From JAADGZ01 sp964596835 (GTDB taxonomy: Bacteria > Pseudomonadota > Gammaproteobacteria > UBA6429 > Thiohalophilaceae), in assembly GCA_964596835.1 (NCBI GenBank), contig CAZQVV010000146.1, positions 1 to 5,954 on the forward strand: a stretch of DNA of 5,954 nt, written 5' to 3'. The notes beneath the pieces are model-generated. The model saw only the letters and a program-made list of their open reading frames with translations. It did no database searches and was not told where the DNA came from. Each line of letters opens with the position of its first letter. The first letter of the stretch is position 1. Below, piece after piece: positions 1 to 5,720 of this stretch. Position numbers and translations under genes: made by a program.

Positions 1-122
1 CCAAATACGGAAAGCCTGTCGCCGAGATTCCCTGGGGCAGCCGGGTGCGGGATCCTGATACCATGACCCGGATAACAAGTGCTGATGTTGAAATTATACT
101 GGACCAGTTACTTAAAAAATAA
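1..122 (+). CDS. 3' end of a forward-strand gene, product not recognised
   Basis: An open frame enters from the left edge (first full codon at base 3) and runs 39 codons to a TAA at 120-122. The visible tail begins KYGKPVAEIPWGSR and ends with VEIILDQLLKK, a short amphipathic helix of the kind that closes many cytoplasmic enzymes. I do not recognise the family. The pattern 'P-D-T-M-T-R-I-T-x-x-D-V' faintly recalls the C-terminal tail of family 9 heptosyltransferases, which would suit the neighbourhood, but this is a guess from about a dozen residues. It is the only gene here on the plus strand and converges on the methyltransferase gene, with 3 bases between the two stop codons. That it is a real gene end is supported by protein-like composition and the abutting neighbour. 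The start lies outside the window. Confidence 0.6.
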   Translation, partial: KYGKPVAEIPWGSRVRDPDTMTRITSADVEIILDQLLKK

Positions 123-125
123 TAC

Positions 126-812
126 TCAGGTAGGTTTGTGAATAATCAACTCAATGGAGAATTCACCTTCACTGGGCAACTCATCCCCGGGATTCACATA
201 GCCCTCATCACAAACCTTGCAGTAAATCAATTCATGCTCAGTCAGCACACGTTTGACAAGGGGCAGCAAACCAAGCGTATCAGGCAATTCATCCCGCTCC
301 GGCAGAAAGAAATGAGCATGGTCATCGTTAAACCTGGATGGCAGATGCGCCTTTTTCTCATACAGCTCACGATGAGGAAGATAAAGAATTAAATAACCGC
401 CGGGCTTGAGCACTCGCCACCAGTTATTCAGCGCCAGATCAACATCCGGTAAGTGCTCCAGTAAATGACTTGAATAGACGAAATCAAAACTCTCATCATC
501 GAGTCCATATAAAATTTGTGCATCGCCATGCTCAAAGTCCCAGCCACGCACGTTCGGCGCAACGGGATCTCCACCATAACCAACATCCAGGCCATTACCC
601 TTACAGTATTTCTCAAAAAAACCTTCACGCTGCCGACGCCCCCTGGCTTTACTACTCTCTGCCGGTGCCGATTTTCGCCCCAAAAACGGTAAGTGCCCAA
701 ATAAAATATAACGTACTTTTCTTATACGATCTTTAATCGGCTTACTCTTACGCTCAACCGGCATTGGCGCAAACAAATAATAACGAATATGCTTATACAG
801 TTCCTCAATCAT
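126..812 (-). CDS. Class I SAM-dependent methyltransferase (Methyltransf_11-like), polysaccharide-cluster type
   Basis: This 228-residue protein is predicted to transfer a methyl group from S-adenosylmethionine, probably in the cytoplasm. Motif I is GLDVGYGGDP at residues 74-83. An acidic loop GWDFEHGDA follows at 90-98, then FDFVYSSHLLEHL (109-121) and WWRVLKPGGYLIL (131-143), the usual order in Methyltransf_11 enzymes. The YSSHLLEH and PSRFNDDH (157-164) signatures are typical of methyltransferases found in LPS and capsule loci. Residues 1-55 precede the catalytic fold, are basic and aromatic, and contain two similar copies of an R-Y-x-L-F...P...R-K-S-x-P unit (10-25 and 34-50). The ATG start is supported by an AAAAGGA ribosome site 9 bases upstream. 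It is the last gene of the minus-strand run, 32 bases after the family 9 glycosyltransferase. The acceptor is unknown; a sugar hydroxyl or a lipid-linked glycan end is an inference from context. Confidence 0.88.
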   Translation of the reverse strand: MIEELYKHIRYYLFAPMPVERKSKPIKDRIRKVRYILFGHLPFLGRKSAPAESSKARGRRQREGFFEKYCKGNGLDVGYGGDPVAPNVRGWDFEHGDAQILYGLDDESFDFVYSSHLLEHLPDVDLALNNWWRVLKPGGYLILYLPHRELYEKKAHLPSRFNDDHAHFFLPERDELPDTLGLLPLVKRVLTEHELIYCKVCDEGYVNPGDELPSEGEFSIELIIHKPT

Positions 813-821
813 AAAATTGGA

Positions 822-828
822 TCCTTTT
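822..828 (-). promoter_or_regulatory. Ribosome binding site of the 228-residue methyltransferase
   Basis: On the minus strand the sequence reads AAAAGGA, followed by a 9-base spacer and the ATG at 812-810. It is one of the clearest Shine-Dalgarno matches in the window and fixes this start, which retains the duplicated N-terminal segment. Confidence 0.6.
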
Positions 829-844
829 CACAAAAATAGCCTGA

Positions 845-1939
845 CTAATCCAGTTGTGCATATAACATCTCAAATCGCCGCAAAGCATATTCTATTGGAA
901 TATCGGCCATCCCATACGGTAAACCACATTCATCTAACGAACTTCTATCCTCAACAAAGCAGGGTACATGTTGGCAATCATCCGGCTCAACGAGCTCTGG
1001 CCTGGTGTGCGTAAACAGAACTAATGTTGGACATTTAACACCAAATGCCAGATGCATAAGAGCAGTGTCTCCCGTTACAAGAAAACCAACTTTCTCAAGT
1101 AGTGCAGCAACTTTGTCCAGCGATAATAATGGTATGCGTATATACTTACGATCACTCGCATAGTTTAAAATGAATTTATCGGATAATTCTTCCATGCCGG
1201 GATTAGTAAAGACAAGCGGTTGTATCGCATATTGATCGGCAATTTTTGACGCCAATTCGGCATATCTTTCCACAGGCCAACGTTTTTCTGGCACGCGCGC
1301 ACCCAGATTAACCGCAAAATAACACTTTTTTTTCTGTCCTAGAAATCCTGACGCAAACTGCTGTGCTTCAATCGATGTGTAAAATGCACTTCCTCTTCGT
1401 ATCGCATCAATCGACACCCCTAACGGCTCAAGAGTAACGCCAATCGCCTTCGTCCAGCTTCCACAAAAAGAGGGTGTTTTTACAAGCAAATTATTTGCCT
1501 TTCTCAATGCTTTTGTGTGGTCAAATCCGAGCCTGATGCGAGCGTTTATAAGGCGCGTAATCAACGGACTTGACCCGCCGGAGTAAAGATTGGCACACAA
1601 ATCAAAGTTTTGCTTACGCAAATAGAGAACATTCTTGCCGAACGTATAAATATATCTAAATAATGGTTTTTTGTTCCTGGAGAAAAGAGCAACCTCAGAG
1701 CAAGCCGGATGATTCTTGATCGCATCCTTAGCTGGCGGATCGATAACTACGGTAATCTCTGACAGGGGGAAACGTGCTTTCAATGCCTCAAGCACAGGGA
1801 CTCGCAAAAGAACATCACCGATCAAACCCCAGAAAATAACACATATTTTCTTCACCCCGGCAAGTTCTTCCGAATCGATTCGATATCGTTGTTCTTCGCT
1901 ATGATTATCAGACATTGAGACTATATCAAGAACGATCAT
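845..1939 (-). CDS. Glycosyltransferase family 9 (ADP-heptose:LPS heptosyltransferase-like)
   Basis: This is a GT-B fold enzyme of family 9, whose known members add heptose from ADP-heptose to the LPS inner core on the cytoplasmic face. In the longest reading (TTG at 1957, 370 residues) the N-terminal domain begins KKICVIFWGLIGDVLL at 36-51, matching the usual 'G-D-x-L' donor-side loop. The C-terminal domain holds NLGARVPEKRWPVERYAELA (217-236) and VTGDTALMHLAFG (294-306), the family signature 'G-D-[TS]-x-x-M-H'. Donor and acceptor are not predictable, and heptose should not be assumed. Start choice is uncertain. Options are TTG 1957 (3 bases after the upstream stop), ATG 1939 (used here, 364 residues), ATG 1915, and GTG 1855, which has GGAAG 11 bases upstream and lies exactly where family members usually begin. 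An A8 tract lies mid-gene. The gene follows the shorter FkbM gene almost without a gap and is probably cotranscribed with it. Confidence 0.88.
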   Translation of the reverse strand: MIVLDIVSMSDNHSEEQRYRIDSEELAGVKKICVIFWGLIGDVLLRVPVLEALKARFPLSEITVVIDPPAKDAIKNHPACSEVALFSRNKKPLFRYIYTFGKNVLYLRKQNFDLCANLYSGGSSPLITRLINARIRLGFDHTKALRKANNLLVKTPSFCGSWTKAIGVTLEPLGVSIDAIRRGSAFYTSIEAQQFASGFLGQKKKCYFAVNLGARVPEKRWPVERYAELASKIADQYAIQPLVFTNPGMEELSDKFILNYASDRKYIRIPLLSLDKVAALLEKVGFLVTGDTALMHLAFGVKCPTLVLFTHTRPELVEPDDCQHVPCFVEDRSSLDECGLPYGMADIPIEYALRRFEMLYAQLD

Positions 1940-1960
1940 CCCATAAGGAACATGCAAAAA

Positions 1961-2671
1961 TTATCTTTTTAACAGAGACTTGAGCTTCCTTGTCAAAAGT
2001 TTCTTCCTTTTTCTCAGTGCCAGAAAGATATTGGTCAAGCGTAACTCTATAGCATCGATAAAATTCAATTTTATTGCATCATTCCTGACGTAAACAGTAT
2101 CACTTTTGTCCTTGAACCATACGGAATAATCATTGCTCTTCATCCATGCATCAATGTCCCTGAAATTCGGATTCGTATATATTCCACCATGGGTTTCAAT
2201 GGAGACAACCCCTGGTCGACTAACAAGATATTTTATCACATACCATTCACAGCCCTCTGTATCTACACTTAAAAGATCGATTGTTCCATCGTCAATACCA
2301 TCAAACCGCTTTGCCTCGACTTCAAATGTATCACTTTCATTTAATTCATAGTTATCATTGATAATTGCCGGTGACGCTTTAAGAAAACTCGCAAAGGTCG
2401 AGGCTTCGCGTTGCGCGAGCGTAATCTGGCCATCTTCTGCATATACGGCCACCTTATGCAGAGTCACATTATCCTGTTGCGAGAATCGTTCTTCGATCAG
2501 TTTAATGGATCGCGGATCAGGCTCCACCAACGTGGTCCTGACGCCATCCAGTATAAAGTCAAGTATATTTGATGTTTCCGGATGATAAACGCCAACCTCG
2601 GCAACATGAAACGGGACAAATTGCTTTTTTTTAAGTTTTACGTATAACCTTTTTTTATCTTTTCTGTTCAT
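1961..2671 (-). CDS. FkbM-family SAM-dependent methyltransferase (short, atypical motif I)
   Basis: This 236-residue protein has the FkbM layout. A motif I region AEVGVYHPETS (24-34) is followed by the acidic ribose-binding strand TTLVEPDP (46-53), a central NVTLHKVAV segment (68-76), and the family hallmark IDLLSVDTEGCEW (131-143), then VVSIETHGG (155-163). FkbM enzymes are O-methyltransferases; the founding member acts in FK506 biosynthesis, and many relatives sit in glycan clusters. Motif I is glycine-poor compared with the common DVGANxG pattern, although the acidic residue and the D-x-E-G motif are kept. Both ends are strongly basic: K/R-rich residues 1-17 and a K/R-rich amphipathic helix at about 206-236, which may bind membranes. 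The ATG overlaps the end of the preceding FkbM gene by 17 bases, with a weak GAGATGG site before it, suggesting translational coupling. An A8 run lies at codons 14-16. The substrate is unknown. Confidence 0.85.
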   Translation of the reverse strand: MNRKDKKRLYVKLKKKQFVPFHVAEVGVYHPETSNILDFILDGVRTTLVEPDPRSIKLIEERFSQQDNVTLHKVAVYAEDGQITLAQREASTFASFLKASPAIINDNYELNESDTFEVEAKRFDGIDDGTIDLLSVDTEGCEWYVIKYLVSRPGVVSIETHGGIYTNPNFRDIDAWMKSNDYSVWFKDKSDTVYVRNDAIKLNFIDAIELRLTNIFLALRKRKKLLTRKLKSLLKR

Positions 2672-3596
2672 AATCCATCTCGATATTGCTTAACATAATT
2701 GCAGATCCCCCATCAGGATCCTCATGTTTATCAAAATAGCCACCAATACTGGCTATATCATGCTCATGAAAATTGCTCTCTTCAAATGCATAGAACTTAT
2801 TAAACATGCCGGAAACAAGTTCCGAAAATTCATCCTTGTCAATACCTGAGCGCTTTATGGCATAAGGCCAGAATTCCATCATCACCGGTACATTAGCATG
2901 CCTGGCTAAAAAACTATGCGCGCCCCTGAGAAAGCGCGCTTCGTGGCCCTGAATATCCATCCAGACTAAGCGAATCTCATCCTGGTTAACATCCGGATTC
3001 TGAACAAGAAAATCATCAAACCGGCAGGCCGGAACTCTAATCACATCCCGCTGATCTTCATTGAAATGACCTTCCGTTACGCCTTCGCCATGTCGAATCC
3101 GATGATCGCCAAAATTTTTACCACTCAGCTCGAACAGCAGTTCCGAATTCTCATCTGAAAGCGCCATATTAAATGTCTTAAGTCGATTCTCAAGATGATT
3201 ATTCCTGACATTCACTTCAAGCAATCGGTAATTATCAGGTGATGGTTCAAACGCAATCGCTCTTTCAAACACATCTTCAAGCAGGAAGGCGGTGGAGGAC
3301 ATACCCAGATAACCACCCACATCCACTACCGCGCCATCCATACTGCCCGCCAACAAACCTTTATCCCGAAGAAACTGCACAACCAGCATCATTTCATCAA
3401 ATTCATGATTCCGATAGATATGCAAAATACGTCCTGTTGTCTTGTCTTTGCTGTCAAAGGTCAATCTCCCATTACGGGTCAACACTGTCGTATGTCTGCG
3501 TGAGGGCAGGTATACTACCAACAACCATAAGAGCTTGCGCAATAGACGCTTGAACCGGCTGGGATGATAATCTACTGTTTTATAATCTCTTGACAT
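2655..3596 (-). CDS. FkbM-family SAM-dependent methyltransferase (long)
   Basis: From the ATG at 3596 this is a 313-residue protein. Counting from that start, residues 15-34 form a basic then hydrophobic segment (FKRLLRKLLWLLVVYLPSRR), possibly a membrane-contact helix rather than a signal peptide. The SAM domain follows: AVVDVGGYLGMSS (89-101) as motif I, AIAFEPSPDNYRLLEVNV (113-130) with the acidic E, and LVWMDIQGHEARFL (210-223) as the FkbM hallmark, then VMMEFWP (238-244). A GTG at 3626 would add ten residues, but the ATG has a much better upstream GGAAGAAG, so I use it. The gene follows a 118-base gap after the GT-C gene and overlaps the next FkbM gene by 17 bases. The family is clear. 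The methyl acceptor is unknown; a sugar hydroxyl in the locus glycan is inferred. Confidence 0.87.
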   Translation of the reverse strand: MSRDYKTVDYHPSRFKRLLRKLLWLLVVYLPSRRHTTVLTRNGRLTFDSKDKTTGRILHIYRNHEFDEMMLVVQFLRDKGLLAGSMDGAVVDVGGYLGMSSTAFLLEDVFERAIAFEPSPDNYRLLEVNVRNNHLENRLKTFNMALSDENSELLFELSGKNFGDHRIRHGEGVTEGHFNEDQRDVIRVPACRFDDFLVQNPDVNQDEIRLVWMDIQGHEARFLRGAHSFLARHANVPVMMEFWPYAIKRSGIDKDEFSELVSGMFNKFYAFEESNFHEHDIASIGGYFDKHEDPDGGSAIMLSNIEMDYEQKR

Positions 3597-3714
3597 GCTT
3601 CTTCCAAATAATAAGGCATCCTGCACAACTACAAATTATTTCCATTCAGAAATACAAGGCGATACAGAAATAACAGACAACATTCTCGCTTCAGCAATCG
3701 AGTCAGAACCCGCA
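3597..3714 (-). other. Intergenic gap dividing the Gtr-like module from the methyltransferase genes
   Basis: This 118-base stretch is the longest non-coding segment in the window and the only place on the minus strand where a new transcript could easily begin. I see no strong hairpin plus T-run that would end the upstream transcript. The best promoter-like pair on the minus strand is TTGTCT, 18 bases, TGTATT, which is weak. An 8-base direct repeat (plus-strand CAGAAATA at 3647-3654 and 3665-3672) has an 18-base period. Whether the left-hand genes have their own promoter cannot be decided. Confidence 0.4.
3598..3605 (-). promoter_or_regulatory. Ribosome binding site deciding the start of the long FkbM gene
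   Basis: The minus strand reads GGAAGAAG immediately before C and the ATG at 3596. The spacing is slightly short, but this purine run is clearly stronger than anything before the alternative GTG at 3626, so it favours the shorter reading. Confidence 0.5.
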
Positions 3715-5286
3715 TTACCTGGGCGAATAAATTACGATTCCATTTTTTCGGTAAGCCACGGAGGACACATCTTTTGGAGCATCTTTTTTATATCGAACAA
3801 CATATTTTTTTTTATTCCCTTTCTTGCTTTCAATGTAATCCTCGTAAACATCGATATAATCAGCCAGTGCCAGGGTGGAAATTCTTAATCGTTCGGGCGC
3901 CTTTTGAATATAATTATCAACCACCAATTTCACCCTAACATCCTTGCCGGCATTCTGTTCTATTCTTTCTCTTACCGTTTCCATTTTTTTAAAACTATTA
4001 ATGAAGTAGGCATCGCCTTCAATCTGGTTCGCTATGTGCGAGAAAAAAGCGAACACAAGATAGATGCCAAATATTGACATAAAAGGAAGACTGGTAAGAT
4101 AAAATTTTCTAAGTTTACTTTTTCCGGCAAGCTCGATATAGAAAGCAGGAAGCACAAACAATAAAGGAAATATTAAAATCGCATAACGCGTACTGTAGTT
4201 ATGGCCGGTAAACACAAACAGAAATAACGGCAGAAAAAACAGGATCCCAATAAACGAATAATTTGGATATTTGGCAAACATCACAGATGGATTTCTCCAG
4301 TGCTGCTTAAGTAAGCTAAAGAAATATATTGCAAAGCGTAAGACTATAGCCAGAGCCAGCACGAGCGAAACGATATTCACCGCGACAAGAATGATTCTGG
4401 AACCAAACCATTCATCACCAAATTCAAACAATCCTCCCAGCCCATCACCCAGCCAGCGACCGGGGTGGTTTGACAATATGGTCACAGGTCCTGAAATGAC
4501 CTTGAACACGCTGAATGAAAAGTCTCTTCCACCACTCAAAATCAAGCGCGTATTCTCCCAGTTGTGCTGCATGTCGCCAATCAAATAGGGAACATAAACC
4601 ATCACCCCGGCTAAAATACCCGCCACAAACCAGCCCCGGTTTAGCCTGCAGGGACTGAGATACAAAATCAGCAATATTGCGGGATAATAAAAAAGACCAA
4701 TCATATGAAACTGTGGCAGTATCGCACTGAGCAAGCAAACCCAAAAAATGGCCTTCGTGTTTTCTACCTGGGTTACCCGCCATAACGAAATAAATAACAA
4801 CGTACCTAAAAAGGCCAGCGGGATGGGGTTCCATAGACCCAGCGAGTAATAAACTGTCCAGGGTGAGGTTGCAAACAAAAAGCAACTGAGCAAAGCATAC
4901 CGAGGCGTTAGTAATTGACGTGCAAATATATAAATGAGCAATATCAGAAAACTGTTAAGAAGCGTGACATAAAACAGCGCATGGGTAATCAAACCACCCC
5001 CCAGTTTCAGCATCGCAACTGTAAATAGTGTCCAGACTGGTCCCGGAGCATGACCTTCTGAAAAATTCGGTTGCCCAATATAAAGCGCCCGGTGTTCACC
5101 AGCCAGAAACTGCATGGCCACACGAAAAGCGGAAACCTCATCATTGATCGCAAATATATGGAAGCTTTCACCCGCCCAGTAGCCATAAAAACGCAGCCAG
5201 AACCCCAGCCCCACACAGACAAATAAAGCCAGCAGGTGCCACCTGGAACGAGGATTATCAAGTTGCAAGTAAATTTCAGCTTTCAT
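3715..5286 (-). CDS. Multi-pass GT-C glycosyltransferase, PMT/ArnT (family 39)-like
   Basis: This 523-residue inner-membrane protein has roughly a dozen hydrophobic segments (about 17-33, 84-98, 104-122, 131-147, 153-169, 178-211 as two, 218-237, 297-326, 345-361, 367-385, 397-417) and a hydrophilic C-terminal domain from about 418. The first external loop carries INDEVSAF (47-54), whose D49-E50 pair matches the acidic catalytic pair of protein-mannosyltransferase and ArnT-type enzymes. GHAPGPVW (78-85) sits where those families have an H-x-P motif, and YSTRYAILIFPLLF (364-377) resembles their conserved R-Y/P segment. Such enzymes take a sugar from an undecaprenyl-phosphate carrier and add it to a periplasmic acceptor. 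The two genes before it encode GtrA- and GtrB-like proteins, so it is the likely third component, as in O-antigen glucosylation systems. Donor and acceptor are unknown. The start ATG lies 14 bases after the GtrA stop with a weak AAAGAA site. An A9 tract lies at codons 494-496. Confidence 0.82.
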   Translation of the reverse strand: MKAEIYLQLDNPRSRWHLLALFVCVGLGFWLRFYGYWAGESFHIFAINDEVSAFRVAMQFLAGEHRALYIGQPNFSEGHAPGPVWTLFTVAMLKLGGGLITHALFYVTLLNSFLILLIYIFARQLLTPRYALLSCFLFATSPWTVYYSLGLWNPIPLAFLGTLLFISLWRVTQVENTKAIFWVCLLSAILPQFHMIGLFYYPAILLILYLSPCRLNRGWFVAGILAGVMVYVPYLIGDMQHNWENTRLILSGGRDFSFSVFKVISGPVTILSNHPGRWLGDGLGGLFEFGDEWFGSRIILVAVNIVSLVLALAIVLRFAIYFFSLLKQHWRNPSVMFAKYPNYSFIGILFFLPLFLFVFTGHNYSTRYAILIFPLLFVLPAFYIELAGKSKLRKFYLTSLPFMSIFGIYLVFAFFSHIANQIEGDAYFINSFKKMETVRERIEQNAGKDVRVKLVVDNYIQKAPERLRISTLALADYIDVYEDYIESKKGNKKKYVVRYKKDAPKDVSSVAYRKNGIVIYSPR

Positions 5287-5300
5287 TTATATTTTCTTTG

Positions 5301-5720
5301 TTATTTTTCCGGCAGTATTTTCTGATGCACATTCTCGGAAAAGGTCCACAACTTGTTTGCCGAAAAGGTCCATAACAGCACAACAAACGATGCCGCAATC
5401 TGCGCTAAAAGATAAAACAGCGCAAGAATATTCACCCCCAAAAACATGATCATCATATTTAGGCCTGCTCCCACCATGGCCACAATAAAAAATTTCAGCA
5501 TGGCTTCACTGTGCGTCTTATCACTCTGGAAAGTTAAATGATAATTTAAAAAATAATTTATCGATGCTCCAACCATGAATCCTGCTGTAGTCGCCCACAC
5601 GGCCGCCATCCCGACAAGCTGCACTAATAAAATCAGGGTGATATAGTGTCCAGCCGTTCCTACTCCACCCAGCATCGCAAACAGAATAAACTGTTTCATA
5701 TTATCTTTATCCAGCGACAT
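5301..5720 (-). CDS. GtrA-family membrane protein, putative lipid-linked sugar flippase
   Basis: This 139-residue protein has four predicted membrane helices (about 10-35, 39-60, 75-97, 99-120) and the GtrA signatures: FILFAMLGGVGTAGHY at the first helix, GASINYFLNYHLTF (51-64) after the second, and SANKLWTFSE (120-129) after the fourth. GtrA proteins are proposed to move undecaprenyl-phosphate-linked sugars made by the partner GtrB across the inner membrane. The length fits the family (about 120-150 residues). The ATG at 5720 overlaps the upstream family 2 gene by 14 bases. A second in-frame ATG at 5699 (residue 8) falls 7 bases after that gene's stop, has GGATAAAG upstream, and places the protein start where relatives usually begin, so it is a serious alternative. 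The flanking GtrB-like and GT-C genes support a three-part module. Confidence 0.88.
   Translation of the reverse strand: MSLDKDNMKQFILFAMLGGVGTAGHYITLILLVQLVGMAAVWATTAGFMVGASINYFLNYHLTFQSDKTHSEAMLKFFIVAMVGAGLNMMIMFLGVNILALFYLLAQIAASFVVLLWTFSANKLWTFSENVHQKILPEK

Noticed and set aside
138..392. Forward-strand open frame of 84 codons opposite the 228-residue methyltransferase
   Set aside because: It lies wholly antisense to a gene with clear SAM-binding motifs, has no ribosome site I trust, and its translation looks like no protein family.
813..844. Terminator between the family 9 gene and the 228-residue methyltransferase gene
   Set aside because: No stable inverted repeat; the short gap carries the downstream ribosome site and fits continuous transcription.
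3239..3553. Forward-strand open frame of 104 codons opposite the long FkbM gene
   Set aside because: It is antisense to conserved FkbM motifs; histidine/proline-rich composition is typical of a shadow frame.
1961..3596. The two adjacent FkbM genes as a recent tandem duplication or a split gene
   Set aside because: Each has its own full set of motif I, acidic strand and D-x-x-G-x-E hallmark, and the sequences differ throughout, so they are two distinct complete genes.
3625..3690. Promoter for the methyltransferase genes in the gap (TTGTCT, 18 bases, TGTATT on the minus strand)
   Set aside because: Each hexamer matches the sigma-70 consensus at only four of six positions with no supporting element, so chance is likely; noted in the gap entry only.
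3595..3888. Forward-strand open frame of 97 codons across the intergenic gap
   Set aside because: More than half is antisense to the GT-C gene's 3' end and the rest falls in the gap; no ribosome site or recognisable protein.
4445..4885. Minus-strand open frame of 146 codons inside the GT-C gene
   Set aside because: It is an alternative frame of a gene whose own frame gives coherent membrane helices and family motifs.
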